DNA from: Paraburkholderia diazotrophica
GTDB taxonomy: Bacteria > Pseudomonadota > Gammaproteobacteria > Burkholderiales > Burkholderiaceae
DNA: 64,000 bases
Direction of reading: 5' to 3'
Assembly (NCBI RefSeq): GCF_900108945.1
Contig: NZ_FNYE01000002.1
Location: 62,001-126,000, forward strand
Positions 10,100 through 19,739 of this stretch are shown here, piece by piece. The translations under genes and the position numbers were made by a program. Position 1 is the first letter of the stretch. The number at the start of each line of letters is the position of its first letter. The notes below the pieces were generated by a model, which was given only the letters and a program-made list of their open reading frames with translations, was not told the DNA's origin and ran no database searches.

Positions 10100-11734
10100 C
10101 TACCGGCGCGCGCCGGCTAGCGCCGCGAGATCGCTCGTCAGCTTGTCGAACACGGGTTCCCACTGCGCGAACTGCGGCTGCCGGTACAAGATCGCGGTCG
10201 GATACCACGGACTGTCGGTGCGATCGAGCAGCCACACCCAATGCGGATTGACGTCGAGCAGCACCCACGTGCGCTGTCCGATTGCGCCGCTCAGATGCGC
10301 GATCGACGTACACACGGTAATCACAAGATCGAGCGCGCCGATGTATGCGGCGGTGTCGTCGAACGTCTTGAACTCCGCAGTATGGTCGGCGATATCGAGC
10401 CCGGCCGTGCGCGCGGCGGCCACGTCGGCAGCCGCGCCCGGTTGCAGCGAATAGAAGGCGACGTCGTCGAGTTCGCGGAAATAATCGACGTAGCGTTCGA
10501 GACCGACCCGGCGGTACGGATTGCGTTGATGCCCGTGACTGCCCGTCCAGACGAGACCCACCTTCAGTCGCCTTTCGCCTGCGAGCCGGTTGCGCCATGC
10601 GTCGACGGCTGCTGGATCGGCTTGCAGATACGGAACAGCCGACGGAATCGTGTCCTCTCGCGTGTCGAACAGCAAGGGCAACGACAGCAGCGAGATTTCA
10701 TAGTCGAACTTCGGCAGCATCTCGACGCCGCCGCCCAGCGTGAACTCATCGGCATGCTGCGCGAGCGTGCGGCCGAGCAGCTCGCCCATTTGCGGAAACG
10801 AGTTCCAGGCGAGCCGCCCGCCTTCTCGATGCACGCGCTCGGCGAGCAGCGGAACGTAGCGGCAAAATTGCAGCAGATCGCCCATGCCCTGTTCGCCCCA
10901 GAGAAGCAGCGTCTTGCCTGCGAGCGGCTCGCCGCGCCATGCGGGGCCGGGCAGGACGGGCCGCCTGCCGGCCAGTTCCTTCGATCCGTCCCAGCGTGCT
11001 TCGTGCTCTCGCCAGCCATCGGCGTAGTTGCCGCGCAGAAGGTGGATCATGCTGAGATTGGACAGGTACGCCGGGTTGTCCGGAGCGATGCGATGCGCGG
11101 CCGATGTGAAGCGTTCCGCGTCGTCCCACTGCTGAGCTTCGCGCAAGGTCTGCCCGTGATTGCACAGCGCAACGGGATTGTTGGGCTGAAGTTCGAGCGC
11201 GCGCCGTTCTGCTTCGAGAGCGCTGTCGAGTTCGAAACGGGCGAGATGCGTTTTGCCGAGGTTGATCCACGCATTCGCATCCGCCGGATTCTTTTCGAGC
11301 GCGTTTTTGAGCAACGTGATGGCCTCCGTTGATCCCGGATCGGCCGACATCAGCGCGCCCGCCAGATTGTTGCGCAGGCTGAGCATATCGGGGGAGATGG
11401 CGAGCGCCGCGCGGTAAGGCGCAATCGCGTCGGCGTGGCGGTTCATCCATTGCAGTGTGAAGCCCAGGCGGAAGAGCGCTCGCGCATCGCCAGGGACAAG
11501 TGCAACGAAGGCGCGGGCAATGGCCTCGGCCTGCGCGGCGCGTTGGGTTGCTGTCAGCTGCTGGCACATCGCGTCCAGCGAATCGGGATCGGTCGGAAAC
11601 AGATGGGAGGCAGCCTGAAGCCAGATGTCATGGGCCGTTTGATCGCCTTGCTGTTGCGCGGCGACCGCATGACGCACGAATGTCTGGAAGGATTCCAAAA
11701 GAACTTGATCTGGATCAAGGGACGTTTTAAGCAT
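10100..11734 (-). CDS. TPR protein with glycosyltransferase-9-like C-terminal domain
   Basis: A 544-residue predicted cytoplasmic protein. Residues of about 1-250 contain consecutive TPR-like helix pairs (ARALFRLGFTLQWMNRHADA, NAWINLGKTHLARFELDSAL, PVALCNHGQTLREAQQWDDA). The C-terminal half (about 275-544) resembles glycosyltransferase-9-like folds, with LLLWGEQGMGDLLQFCRYV, KVGLVWTGSHGHQRN and TVCTSIAHLSGAIG. The overall form matches proteins annotated as TPR-containing glycosyltransferases near flagellar or polysaccharide genes, but no such genes are nearby. The start at ATG 11734 is preferred over a longer in-frame option that runs into the divergent regB promoter. The acceptor is unknown. 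Confidence 0.78.
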   Translation of the reverse strand: MLKTSLDPDQVLLESFQTFVRHAVAAQQQGDQTAHDIWLQAASHLFPTDPDSLDAMCQQLTATQRAAQAEAIARAFVALVPGDARALFRLGFTLQWMNRHADAIAPYRAALAISPDMLSLRNNLAGALMSADPGSTEAITLLKNALEKNPADANAWINLGKTHLARFELDSALEAERRALELQPNNPVALCNHGQTLREAQQWDDAERFTSAAHRIAPDNPAYLSNLSMIHLLRGNYADGWREHEARWDGSKELAGRRPVLPGPAWRGEPLAGKTLLLWGEQGMGDLLQFCRYVPLLAERVHREGGRLAWNSFPQMGELLGRTLAQHADEFTLGGGVEMLPKFDYEISLLSLPLLFDTREDTIPSAVPYLQADPAAVDAWRNRLAGERRLKVGLVWTGSHGHQRNPYRRVGLERYVDYFRELDDVAFYSLQPGAAADVAAARTAGLDIADHTAEFKTFDDTAAYIGALDLVITVCTSIAHLSGAIGQRTWVLLDVNPHWVWLLDRTDSPWYPTAILYRQPQFAQWEPVFDKLTSDLAALAGARR

Positions 11735-11836
11735 TATCAGTAAAGAGTGGCGAGCGCACGTTAAACAACAATCGAAACTATAGTTCCGGAACTCCGATCG
11801 ATGAATCGGACCGATCCCAACAGGTAAACTTGCAGG
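11735..11836. promoter_or_regulatory. Divergent promoter region with two overlapping palindromes
   Basis: The 102 bp between the TPR gene (minus) and regB (plus) contains AACTATAGTT (11776-11785) overlapping AGTTCCGGAACT (11782-11793), both perfect inverted repeats in an AT-richer patch. They are suited to bind a dimeric regulator controlling one or both genes. The factor is unknown; RegA autoregulation is one possibility. Confidence 0.45.
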
Positions 11837-13141
11837 ATGCAGCGCATAACCCTCACCGGCCGGGTCAACCTCGGACATCTCTTCTGGCTACGCAGTCTCG
11901 CCATCATTGGTCAGCTCGTGACGATCGCGTTCGTCCAGATCTTTGTCGGCGTGAAGCTGCCGTTGCCGGCGATGCTCCTCGTCATCGGTCTCGAAGTGGT
12001 CTTCAACGGGCTCACGTGGCTGCGGGTGTCGCGTCAGAAGCCCGAGTCGAGCCTCGAACTGTTCGGGCAACTGTGGGTCGATCTCGGCGCGCTGTCCGCG
12101 CTGCTGTTTCTCTCGGGCGGCACGACCAATCCGTTCGTCTCGCTGTATCTGCCGTCGCTGGCTATTGCGGCCGCCGTGTTGCCGTGGCACCTGATGGCGT
12201 GGCTCGCGGCGTTCGCGGTCGCCTGTTATGCGGTGCTCGGCTTCGAATCGGTGCCGCTCAATCTCGACAACCCCGCGAACCTGTTCGACTACTACCGCGC
12301 GGGCATGTGGGTGAACTTCATGGTGAGCGTCGGCCTGATCGCGTGGTTCGTGGCGCGTATGTCGCGCGCGCTGCGTCAGCGCGATACCGCGCTCGGCGAT
12401 GCGCAACAGCGTCTGCTGCGCGACGAGCGCGCCGTTGCGCTCGGCGTGCAGGCCGCCACGGTCGCGCACGAGATCGGCACGCCGCTTTCGACGATCGCGA
12501 TGCTCACCGAGGAACTGCGCGATGCCGCGCGCACCGACTCAGGCCTCGAGCCCTACGTCGCCGATCTCGACATCCTCGATCAGCAAATGACCTTGTGCAA
12601 ATCGGCGCTCGCGCGTCTGCGCAGCCGTGCATCGACGCAAGGCAGCCGTCAGCGTGTCGACGAATGGCTCGGCTCGTTCGCCGATCAGTGGCGGCTGCGC
12701 CATCCGCACGTCAAGTTCGAGCGCCTGGGCGAGCCGCCCGCCGACGTCTCTATCGACGACACGGTTGCCGTCAGCCAGATTCTCACGATCCTGCTCGACA
12801 ACGCCGCGCGCGCGAGCCGCGATCACGTGACGCTGGCTGCAAAGCTCGCGCTGCATGATTCGATCGAGTTCGAAGTCTGCGACGCGGGGCCGGGCGTGCC
12901 GGCGTCGCTGCGCGGCGTGCTCGGCGCGGCACCCGTCGACAGCACGCAAGGCGGGCATGGCGTCGGGCTGTATCTGGCGTTTTCGGCGGCAGCGCGGCTC
13001 GGCGGATCGATCGAGCTTACCGATGTCAGTGAAATCAAGCCGCGCGGAACGCGCGCAGTGTTGCGGTTGCCTTTGGCCCGCGAGCAAACGGGCGCGGGCC
13101 GCCATGGCGCCGCGCCGTCCAATACGGAGAAACAAGCATGA
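11837..13141 (+). CDS. regB: RegB/PrrB/RoxS-type redox sensor histidine kinase
   Basis: A 434-residue inner-membrane sensor kinase with about six hydrophobic segments in residues 15-175. The ubiquinone-binding heptapeptide GGTTNPF (94-100) matches the RegB GGxxNPF signature. The H-box is VAHEIGTPLSTI with H211, the exact RegB type. C254 in QQMTLCKSAL sits where RegB carries its redox cysteine. The ATPase motifs are LDNAARAS and DAGPGVP, then GGHGVGLYLAF. In known systems RegB senses the quinone pool and phosphorylates RegA to control respiratory and redox genes. It overlaps regA by 4 nt (ATGA at 13138). Confidence 0.9.
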   Translation: MQRITLTGRVNLGHLFWLRSLAIIGQLVTIAFVQIFVGVKLPLPAMLLVIGLEVVFNGLTWLRVSRQKPESSLELFGQLWVDLGALSALLFLSGGTTNPFVSLYLPSLAIAAAVLPWHLMAWLAAFAVACYAVLGFESVPLNLDNPANLFDYYRAGMWVNFMVSVGLIAWFVARMSRALRQRDTALGDAQQRLLRDERAVALGVQAATVAHEIGTPLSTIAMLTEELRDAARTDSGLEPYVADLDILDQQMTLCKSALARLRSRASTQGSRQRVDEWLGSFADQWRLRHPHVKFERLGEPPADVSIDDTVAVSQILTILLDNAARASRDHVTLAAKLALHDSIEFEVCDAGPGVPASLRGVLGAAPVDSTQGGHGVGLYLAFSAAARLGGSIELTDVSEIKPRGTRAVLRLPLAREQTGAGRHGAAPSNTEKQA

Positions 13142-13680
13142 GCGACAAGACTTTTCTGGTGATCGACGACGACGAAGTGTTCTCCGGCATCCTCGCACGC
13201 GGACTGACGCGCCGGGGCTTCACGGTGTCCGAAGCGCACAACGCCGACGAAGCGATCCGCCTCGCGAATCAGCAGAAGTTCGGGCAGATCACGGTCGACC
13301 TGCATCTGGGCAACGACTCGGGTCTGAATCTCGTCGCGCCGTTGCGCGACCTGCAGCCTGACGCGCGGATGCTGGTGCTGACGGGCTACGCGAGCATCGC
13401 GACGGCGGTGCAGGCGGTGAAGGATGGCGCGGACAACTATCTGGCGAAGCCCGCGAACGTCGAGACGATTCTTTCCGCGCTGCAAACGGAAGCGAGCGTG
13501 CTGCAAGCCGAAGAGGCCATCGAGAAGCCGGTGCCGCTGTCGGTGGCGCGACTCGAATGGGAGCACATCCAGCGCGTGTTAGCGGAAAACGGCGGCAACA
13601 TTTCGGCGACGGCGCGCGCCTTGAACATGCACCGGCGCACGTTGCAGCGCAAGCTGGCGAAGCGGCCCGTCAAGCAGTGA
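13138..13680 (+). CDS. regA: RegA/PrrA/RoxR-type response regulator
   Basis: A 180-residue response regulator. The receiver domain (about 5-118) has acidic D10-D12 (VIDDDE), phospho-acceptor D54 (TVDLHLGNDSG) and the conserved Lys in YLAKP. The C-terminal Fis-type helix-turn-helix reads NISATARALNMHRRTLQRKL (about 155-174), identical in style to RegA/PrrA. It is translationally coupled to the kinase by ATGA. A GGAG-containing ribosome site (AATACGGAGAAACAAGC) lies inside the 3' end of regB. Targets in this organism are unknown. Confidence 0.92.
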   Translation: MSDKTFLVIDDDEVFSGILARGLTRRGFTVSEAHNADEAIRLANQQKFGQITVDLHLGNDSGLNLVAPLRDLQPDARMLVLTGYASIATAVQAVKDGADNYLAKPANVETILSALQTEASVLQAEEAIEKPVPLSVARLEWEHIQRVLAENGGNISATARALNMHRRTLQRKLAKRPVKQ

Positions 13681-13732
13681 TGCCCTCGCCGTTGCTTGGA
13701 GCGCGATAGATAGCCGCTGCGCACGCATATAA

Positions 13733-13768
13733 AAACGGGCGACGCTCCTCGCGGAGCGCCGCCCGTTT
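13733..13768. terminator. Bidirectional terminator between regA and hslU
   Basis: The inverted repeat AAACGGGCGACGCTCC / GGAGCGCCGCCCGTTT has a TCGC loop and one mismatch. It is preceded by A residues and lies between two convergent genes. It can serve as a terminator for both strands. Confidence 0.75.
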
Positions 13769-13813
13769 CACCTGCTTCTTCGTTCGCGTGCTGGCTGACG
13801 AGCCGCGCGCGAA

Positions 13814-15154
13814 TCAGAGCACGTAACGCGACAGGTCCTCGTCTTGCGCGACGTCGTTCAGCGCACCATCGACATATGCCGCGTCGATCACCACGCTCTT
13901 GCCCGCGTGGTTGCCCGCCGAGAACGACACTTCTTCGAGCAGCTTCTCGATCACCGTATAGAGACGGCGCGCGCCGATGTTTTCCGTCTTCTCGTTCACC
14001 GAGTAGGCGATTTCCGCGAGTCGGCGGATACCTTCGTCGGCGAATTCGAGGTGCACGTCTTCCGTCTCGAGCAACGCCTGGTATTGCTTGACGAGGCTCG
14101 CATCGGTGGCGACGAGGATCGATTCGAAGTCCTTCACCGACAGCGAATCGAGTTCGACGCGAATCGGAAAGCGGCCTTGCAGTTCGGGAATCAGATCGCT
14201 CGGCTTTGCGAGATGGAACGCGCCGCTCGCGATGAACAGGATGTGATCGGTCTTCACCATCCCGTACTTCGTGCTGATCGTCGTGCCTTCGACGAGCGGC
14301 AGCAGATCGCGCTGCACGCCTTGACGCGAGACTTCGCCGGTGCCTGCTTCGTTGCGCGACGCGATCTTGTCGATTTCATCGAGAAAGACGATGCCGTTCT
14401 GCTCGACGTTCTGCACGGCCCGCGTCTTGACCTCTTCGTCGTTCAGCATCTTCGCGGCCTCTTCGTCGGTGAGGAGCTTCAGCGCTTCTTTCACCTTCAC
14501 CTTGCGGCGCGTCTTCTTGCCGCCGCCGAGATTGGCGAACATCGAGCGGATCTGCTCGGTCATGTCTTCCATGCCCGGCGGCCCCATGATGTCCATCGCC
14601 GGCTGCGGCATCTCGATGTCGAGCTCGATCTCCTTGTCGTCGAGCTGCCCTTCGCGCAAGCGCTTGCGGAATGTCTGACGCGTCGTGTTCGATTCGTCGC
14701 CGCTCGCTTCCTGGCCCGAGCCGAAGCCGACCGTGCGTGCGCCCGGCAGCAGGATGTCGAGGATGCGGTCTTCGGCGAGATCTTCGGCCTTCGTGCGGAC
14801 CTTGCGCATTTCCGTCTCGCGCGTCTGCTTGACGGAGATTTCCATCAGGTCGCGCACGATGCTGTCGACGTCGCGGCCGACATAGCCGACTTCCGTGAAC
14901 TTGGTCGCTTCGATCTTGATGAACGGCGCGTCCGCGAGCTTCGCGAGACGCCGCGCGATTTCCGTCTTGCCGACGCCCGTCGGCCCGATCATCAGGATGT
15001 TCTTCGGCGTGATTTCCTGGCGCAGCGGCTCGGCGACCTGCTGGCGGCGCCACCGGTTGCGCAGCGCCACCGCGACGGCTTTCTTCGCGCGATGCTGGCC
15101 GATGATGTGCTTGTCGAGTTCCGAGACGATCTCGGCGGGAGTCATGGTGCTCAT
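13814..15154 (-). CDS. hslU: ATP-dependent protease ATPase subunit HslU
   Basis: A 446-residue AAA+ unfoldase of the HslUV (ClpYQ) protease. Walker A is [17 protein letters not shown] (about 57-73), the pore loop is in the VGYVGRDVD region (GYVG), the I-domain spans about 110-240, Walker B is [11 protein letters not shown], and the C-terminal tail ends SRYVL, the segment that docks into Hsl[17 protein letters not shown] at the N-terminus is standard. It is 9 bp downstream of hslV on the minus strand, so the two are co-transcribed. Confidence 0.97.
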   Translation of the reverse strand: MSTMTPAEIVSELDKHIIGQHRAKKAVAVALRNRWRRQQVAEPLRQEITPKNILMIGPTGVGKTEIARRLAKLADAPFIKIEATKFTEVGYVGRDVDSIVRDLMEISVKQTRETEMRKVRTKAEDLAEDRILDILLPGARTVGFGSGQEASGDESNTTRQTFRKRLREGQLDDKEIELDIEMPQPAMDIMGPPGMEDMTEQIRSMFANLGGGKKTRRKVKVKEALKLLTDEEAAKMLNDEEVKTRAVQNVEQNGIVFLDEIDKIASRNEAGTGEVSRQGVQRDLLPLVEGTTISTKYGMVKTDHILFIASGAFHLAKPSDLIPELQGRFPIRVELDSLSVKDFESILVATDASLVKQYQALLETEDVHLEFADEGIRRLAEIAYSVNEKTENIGARRLYTVIEKLLEEVSFSAGNHAGKSVVIDAAYVDGALNDVAQDEDLSRYVL

Positions 15155-15163
15155 CGTGTGTCC

Positions 15164-15700
15164 TTACTCGATCGTCTCGATGACGCGGTTGTGGTTCGTG
15201 TAGATACACATGTCGCCGGCAATCACCAGCGCCTTTTCGACGATGTCATGCGGCGAAAGATCCGTGTTGTCCGCGAGCGCCCTCGCTGCGGCTTGCGCAT
15301 ACGCGCCGCCCGAGCCGATCGCGCAGATGCCGCCTTCAGGATCGAGCACATCGCCGTTGCCGGTAATGACGAGCGTGGTGGTCGCGTCGGCCGTGATCAG
15401 CATCGCTTCGAGACGGCGCAGCATGCGGTCGGTGCGCCAGTCTTTCGCGAGTTCGACGGCGGCGCGCGTGAGATTGCCCTGATGCTTTTCGAGCTTGGCC
15501 TCGAAGCGGTCGAGTAGCGAGAAGGCGTCAGCCGTGCCGCCCGCGAAGCCGACCAGCACCTTGCCGCTGTAGATGCGCCGGACTTTCTTCGCGCCGCCCT
15601 TCATGACGATGTTGCCCAGCGTAACCTGGCCGTCGCCGCCGAGCGCGACCTTGTCGCCGCGACGCACGGAAACGATCGTCGTGCCGTGAAATTGCTCCAT
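15164..15700 (-). CDS. hslV: ATP-dependent protease peptidase subunit HslV
   Basis: A 178-residue N-terminal-nucleophile peptidase that forms the proteolytic core of HslUV. The sequence starts [15 protein letters not shown]: a six-residue propeptide is removed to expose the catalytic Thr. [24 protein letters not shown] and the C-terminal [17 protein letters not shown] are typical. The ATG at 15700 with AAGGAAC upstream is preferred to an upstream in-frame start lacking family similarity. A heat-shock-like promoter candidate is annotated about 170 bp upstream. Confidence 0.96.
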   Translation of the reverse strand: MEQFHGTTIVSVRRGDKVALGGDGQVTLGNIVMKGGAKKVRRIYSGKVLVGFAGGTADAFSLLDRFEAKLEKHQGNLTRAAVELAKDWRTDRMLRRLEAMLITADATTTLVITGNGDVLDPEGGICAIGSGGAYAQAAARALADNTDLSPHDIVEKALVIAGDMCIYTNHNRVIETIE

Positions 15701-15870
15701 GTGCGTTCCTTTTGCAAAACCGCAATCAATTGCGTGAGGCCAAAGTAAGCGCCAAAACACCGACTTCGGCCGACAGTGAGTACGCGGAAGCGCCGATGCG
15801 CCACCACGAAATCCGGAGCGGACGCCGCGCGACGCCAGGTGCCGCGCGCGTGCAACGCATGTCCGGTTTA

Positions 15871-15897
15871 TTTTAGGGCGGGCGTTGCCATATCAAG
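15871..15897 (-). promoter_or_regulatory. Possible sigma-32-type promoter for hslVU
   Basis: Read towards hslV the sequence is CTTGATA, 12 nt, CCCTAAAA. This is a partial match to the heat-shock consensus (CTTGAAA and CCCCATnT), in keeping with hslVU being a heat-shock operon in other bacteria. It would give a leader of about 170 nt. The evidence is moderate only. Confidence 0.35.
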
Positions 15898-16073
15898 AGC
15901 GAAAGTCTCGACAGCACGAGAAAAGCAGAAAAAGCGTGAGGCGGATTCAGCGGTAAAAGGTGCTGGCGTCGGTCGGCATCAACGTCAATGCGATGCGCAT
16001 TTACCGATTGCCGCATGAAGAATGAGCCGATATGGGCGCAGGCATCGTTAAAGACCAGCTTTACAAAAGAAAA

Positions 16074-16099
16074 GAGGCGCACGATTCACCGTGCACCTC
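16074..16099 (-). terminator. Rho-independent terminator after dksA
   Basis: On the minus strand the stem is GAGGTGCACG / CGTGCGCCTC with a GTGAAT loop, followed by TTTTCTTTTG. It lies about 50 bp after the dksA stop. Confidence 0.7.
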
Positions 16100-16149
16100 T
16101 CACGAAGCGTCTATGGGGCGCGGACCCCGAAAACCGCGCCGTCGGGCGA

Positions 16150-16569
16150 TCAGTCGCCGAACAGCTTCTGGCGCAATTCGCGGCGTTCCTGCGCTTCGAG
16201 CGACAGGGTCGCCGTCGGCCGCGCAAGCAGACGCGGAATCCCGATCGGCTCGCCCGTTTCCTCGCACCAGCCGTACTCGCCCGATTCGATGCGCGCAAGC
16301 GACTGCTGAACCTTCTTCAGCAACTTGCGCTCGCGGTCGCGCGTGCGCAGTTCCAGCGCATGCTCTTCCTCGATCGTCGCGCGGTCGGCCGGGTCCGGCA
16401 CGATCACGGTTTCGCGCAGATTTTCGGTGGTCTGGCCGGCGTTGCGGAGGATTTCCGCCTGCAGCTGTTCGAGCCGGTTCTTGAAGAAAGCGAGCTGATC
16501 CTCATTCATGTAATCCTTGTCGCTCATCTTCAGGATTTCGGCTTCGGTCAAGAGTCGTTTCGTCGTCAT
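16150..16569 (-). CDS. dksA: RNA polymerase-binding regulator DksA, one-cysteine type
   Basis: A 139-residue DksA, which binds the RNA polymerase secondary channel and works with ppGpp to adjust stable-RNA and amino-acid promoters. The coiled-coil tip has the required DPADRA (D59, D62, A64). The globular end reads GWCEETGEPIGIPRLLARP: of the four zinc cysteines of E. coli DksA only C102 remains, the others being T105, S123 and A126. This resembles zinc-independent DksA variants such as Pseudomonas DksA2. The start at ATG 16569 (MTTKRLL) is chosen over an upstream extension. A terminator follows. Confidence 0.93.
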   Translation of the reverse strand: MTTKRLLTEAEILKMSDKDYMNEDQLAFFKNRLEQLQAEILRNAGQTTENLRETVIVPDPADRATIEEEHALELRTRDRERKLLKKVQQSLARIESGEYGWCEETGEPIGIPRLLARPTATLSLEAQERRELRQKLFGD

Positions 16570-17181
16570 CTGGCTTGCTTCTTCAATGTGAGGCAAATCA
16601 TTGCCCGCACTTTCGTGTTGCCCGCAAAGGCGCCTCGATGACGCTCGATTGAGCGCCGGCGAACACGGACGGTGGGCTGTCGTGACGCCGAAGCGCCGTT
16701 GCGGGGCCGAACTCCTCTGGAAACCGATTCTTCCAATGCTCCTGAGGCAATGCTTCCCGGCAGCGCGTTATGAGCCGGAGTGTGCCGGCCGGCTATCGGC
16801 GATATCCCCGGATGAGATTTTCCGGCGCCGTTTTCAGGCCCGGCACGGCTGCAACGCGGCTACGCGTTTTAGACCGGGCAAAATCGTTCTCTTTCTCCAG
16901 TGGGGCCGTATTGTAACTGAATCACAATACGAAACCGCAAGCGGGGGAAATCCCTGCCGCAAACCATGCTTATCGTGAAAATATAACGCGCTGTTCACTA
17001 AAAAGCGATGGTCGTACACGTATTCTCGCAACAGGGTTTTCACGTGCTTTGACCGGGAACCGGCTGTTTAATTGCCATGCCCGCGCGTTTGAATCGATTT
17101 TCGTACGCCAGCGGCGAGAAAATGGCGGTTGGGGCAGACATGAAGCACCTGCCCCGCGCAAGAGAAAGACAAGACCGGTTT
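16570..17181. other. 612-bp intergenic region between cobW and dksA
   Basis: There is no convincing coding frame. The region is AT-richer near 16870-17070 and holds the inverted repeat at 16908-16930 (separate entry). Immediately after cobW a minus-strand CCGGTTCCCGG hairpin-like segment (about 17054-17064) could slow transcription. The dksA promoter must lie here, but no clear -35/-10 pair was found by eye. Confidence 0.5.
16908..16930. promoter_or_regulatory. Inverted repeat GTATTGT-N9-ACAATAC
   Basis: Seven-base arms pair perfectly around AACTGAATC. This looks like an operator for a dimeric regulator rather than a transcript hairpin, since the arms are AT-rich. It lies 340 bp upstream of dksA and 250 bp downstream of cobW. 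The TGT...ACA half-sites are reminiscent of CRP/FNR-type sites but with the wrong spacing. Confidence 0.4.
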
Positions 17182-18267
<1,086 letters not shown>

Positions 18268-18424
18268 GTGAAGTCGCCTTGTGTTCGTCAATCTTGGGTG
18301 CGGACCGCGCAGGGCCCGAACCGCAGGAATTCAGCGGAATATTGAAGCATAACTGCCGGGGCGCCGCTGCCGGGCGGTTAAAGCCCCGTCGCTGCCAGGG
18401 AAATAAACGCCTAACTATGGGCGA

Positions 18425-19654
18425 TCAGGCGGTTTGCAACAATAGGCCTTTCAGATATTCGCCTTCGGGGAACGCCGTCAGCAGCGGATGATCGACACCC
18501 GCGCCCAGCCGCTTGAGGATGCGTGCATCGACGCGCGCATCGGCGGCCGCACCCGCGACGATCTTCTGGAACAACTCAGCATCGATCGCGCCCGAGCACG
18601 AATACGTGAACAGCAGCCCACCCGGCCGCAGCAGCTTGAGCCCTGTCAGGTTGATGTCCTTGTACGCACGCGCGGCGCGGTCCACGTGCTCGCGCGAAGG
18701 TGCGAACTTCGGCGGATCGAGCACGACGAGGTCGAAACGCTCACCGTCGTCGTACAGGCGGCGCAGGGTCTTGAACGCGTCCGCGTCGAGCCACGTGGCG
18801 CGCTGCGCGTCGAAGCCGTTGGCCGCGACGTTCTGCTGCGCGATCGCCAGCGCTTCGCCCGACGAGTCGATCGACACGACCCGCTTCGCGCCGCCCTTGA
18901 GTGCCGCGAGCGAAAAGCCGCCCGTGTAGCAGAAGCAGTTCAGCACGTCACGATCGTTCGACAGTTCCTGCACCAGTGCACGGTTGTCACGTTGATCGAC
19001 GTAGAAGCCCGTCTTGTGGCCGTTGCGCACGTCGACGTGATAGCGCACGCCGTTCTCGCTGACGATCAGCGTTTCGGGCGGCGCGTCGCCGGCGAGCACG
19101 CCCGTCGTCTGCTCGAGCCCTTCCTTTTCGCGGATCGACACGTCCGAGCGCTCGTAGACATTCGGGCATCCCGTCGCGCCGATCAGCGCCTGCACGATCG
19201 CGTCCTTCCATGCTTCGACGCCCGCCGCCATAAACTGACAGACGATCTGGCCGCGCTGGCCCGCATCCGCCAGGGCGACCGCGTTCGTTGCATCGTCAGC
19301 GATGTAGTAATCGACGATCAGCCCCGGCAGGCCGTCCGCCTCGCCGAAGATCAGCCGCACCGCACCCGTGCCGCGCACCATCGCCTGACGATGCGCCAGC
19401 GCGCGCTGTACGCGGCGCTTGAAGAACGCGTGATCGACGGGTTCGTTTTCGTCGAAGCTCCAGACGCGCGCGCGGATCTGCGAATGCGGGCTCCACGCGG
19501 CGCGCGCAAGGAAGCGGCCGTCGTGCGCGCGCACCAGCACGGTCGCGCCGGCGGCGGGCTTGCCGTCGACGCGATCGATCGCATTCGCGTAGACCCACGG
19601 ATGGCGGCGCAGCAGCGATTTCTCTTTCGACGGTTTCAGCGTAACGGTATTCAT
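18425..19654 (-). CDS. Class I SAM-dependent rRNA methyltransferase (RlmI-like)
   Basis: A 409-residue PUA-EEHEAD-Rossmann methyltransferase of the RlmI (23S rRNA m5C1962) group. The N-terminal PUA-like domain begins VTLKPSKEKSLLRRHPWVYA, a FGEADGLPGLIVDYY segment follows, and the SAM site is DVLNCFCYTGGFSLAALKGG (about 238-257). FDLVVLDPPKFAPS contains the motif IV DPPK(F) catalytic region. It lies between cobW (157 bp) and xerC (85 bp) on the same strand. The exact rRNA position is inferred from the family. Confidence 0.9.
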   Translation of the reverse strand: MNTVTLKPSKEKSLLRRHPWVYANAIDRVDGKPAAGATVLVRAHDGRFLARAAWSPHSQIRARVWSFDENEPVDHAFFKRRVQRALAHRQAMVRGTGAVRLIFGEADGLPGLIVDYYIADDATNAVALADAGQRGQIVCQFMAAGVEAWKDAIVQALIGATGCPNVYERSDVSIREKEGLEQTTGVLAGDAPPETLIVSENGVRYHVDVRNGHKTGFYVDQRDNRALVQELSNDRDVLNCFCYTGGFSLAALKGGAKRVVSIDSSGEALAIAQQNVAANGFDAQRATWLDADAFKTLRRLYDDGERFDLVVLDPPKFAPSREHVDRAARAYKDINLTGLKLLRPGGLLFTYSCSGAIDAELFQKIVAGAAADARVDARILKRLGAGVDHPLLTAFPEGEYLKGLLLQTA

Positions 19655-19739
19655 GACTTCGTGAGGATTTCAGCGGAACAATGTGCCGCGCGAAGCGGCA
19701 AAGCGGATATGACTGGTTGCCGGCCAAGCGCCGGCCGCG

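Noticed and set aside
16908..16930. Zur or CRP/FNR box upstream of dksA
   Set aside because: The arm spacing does not match the usual TGTGA-N6-TCACA or Zur palindromes; reported only as an unassigned inverted repeat.
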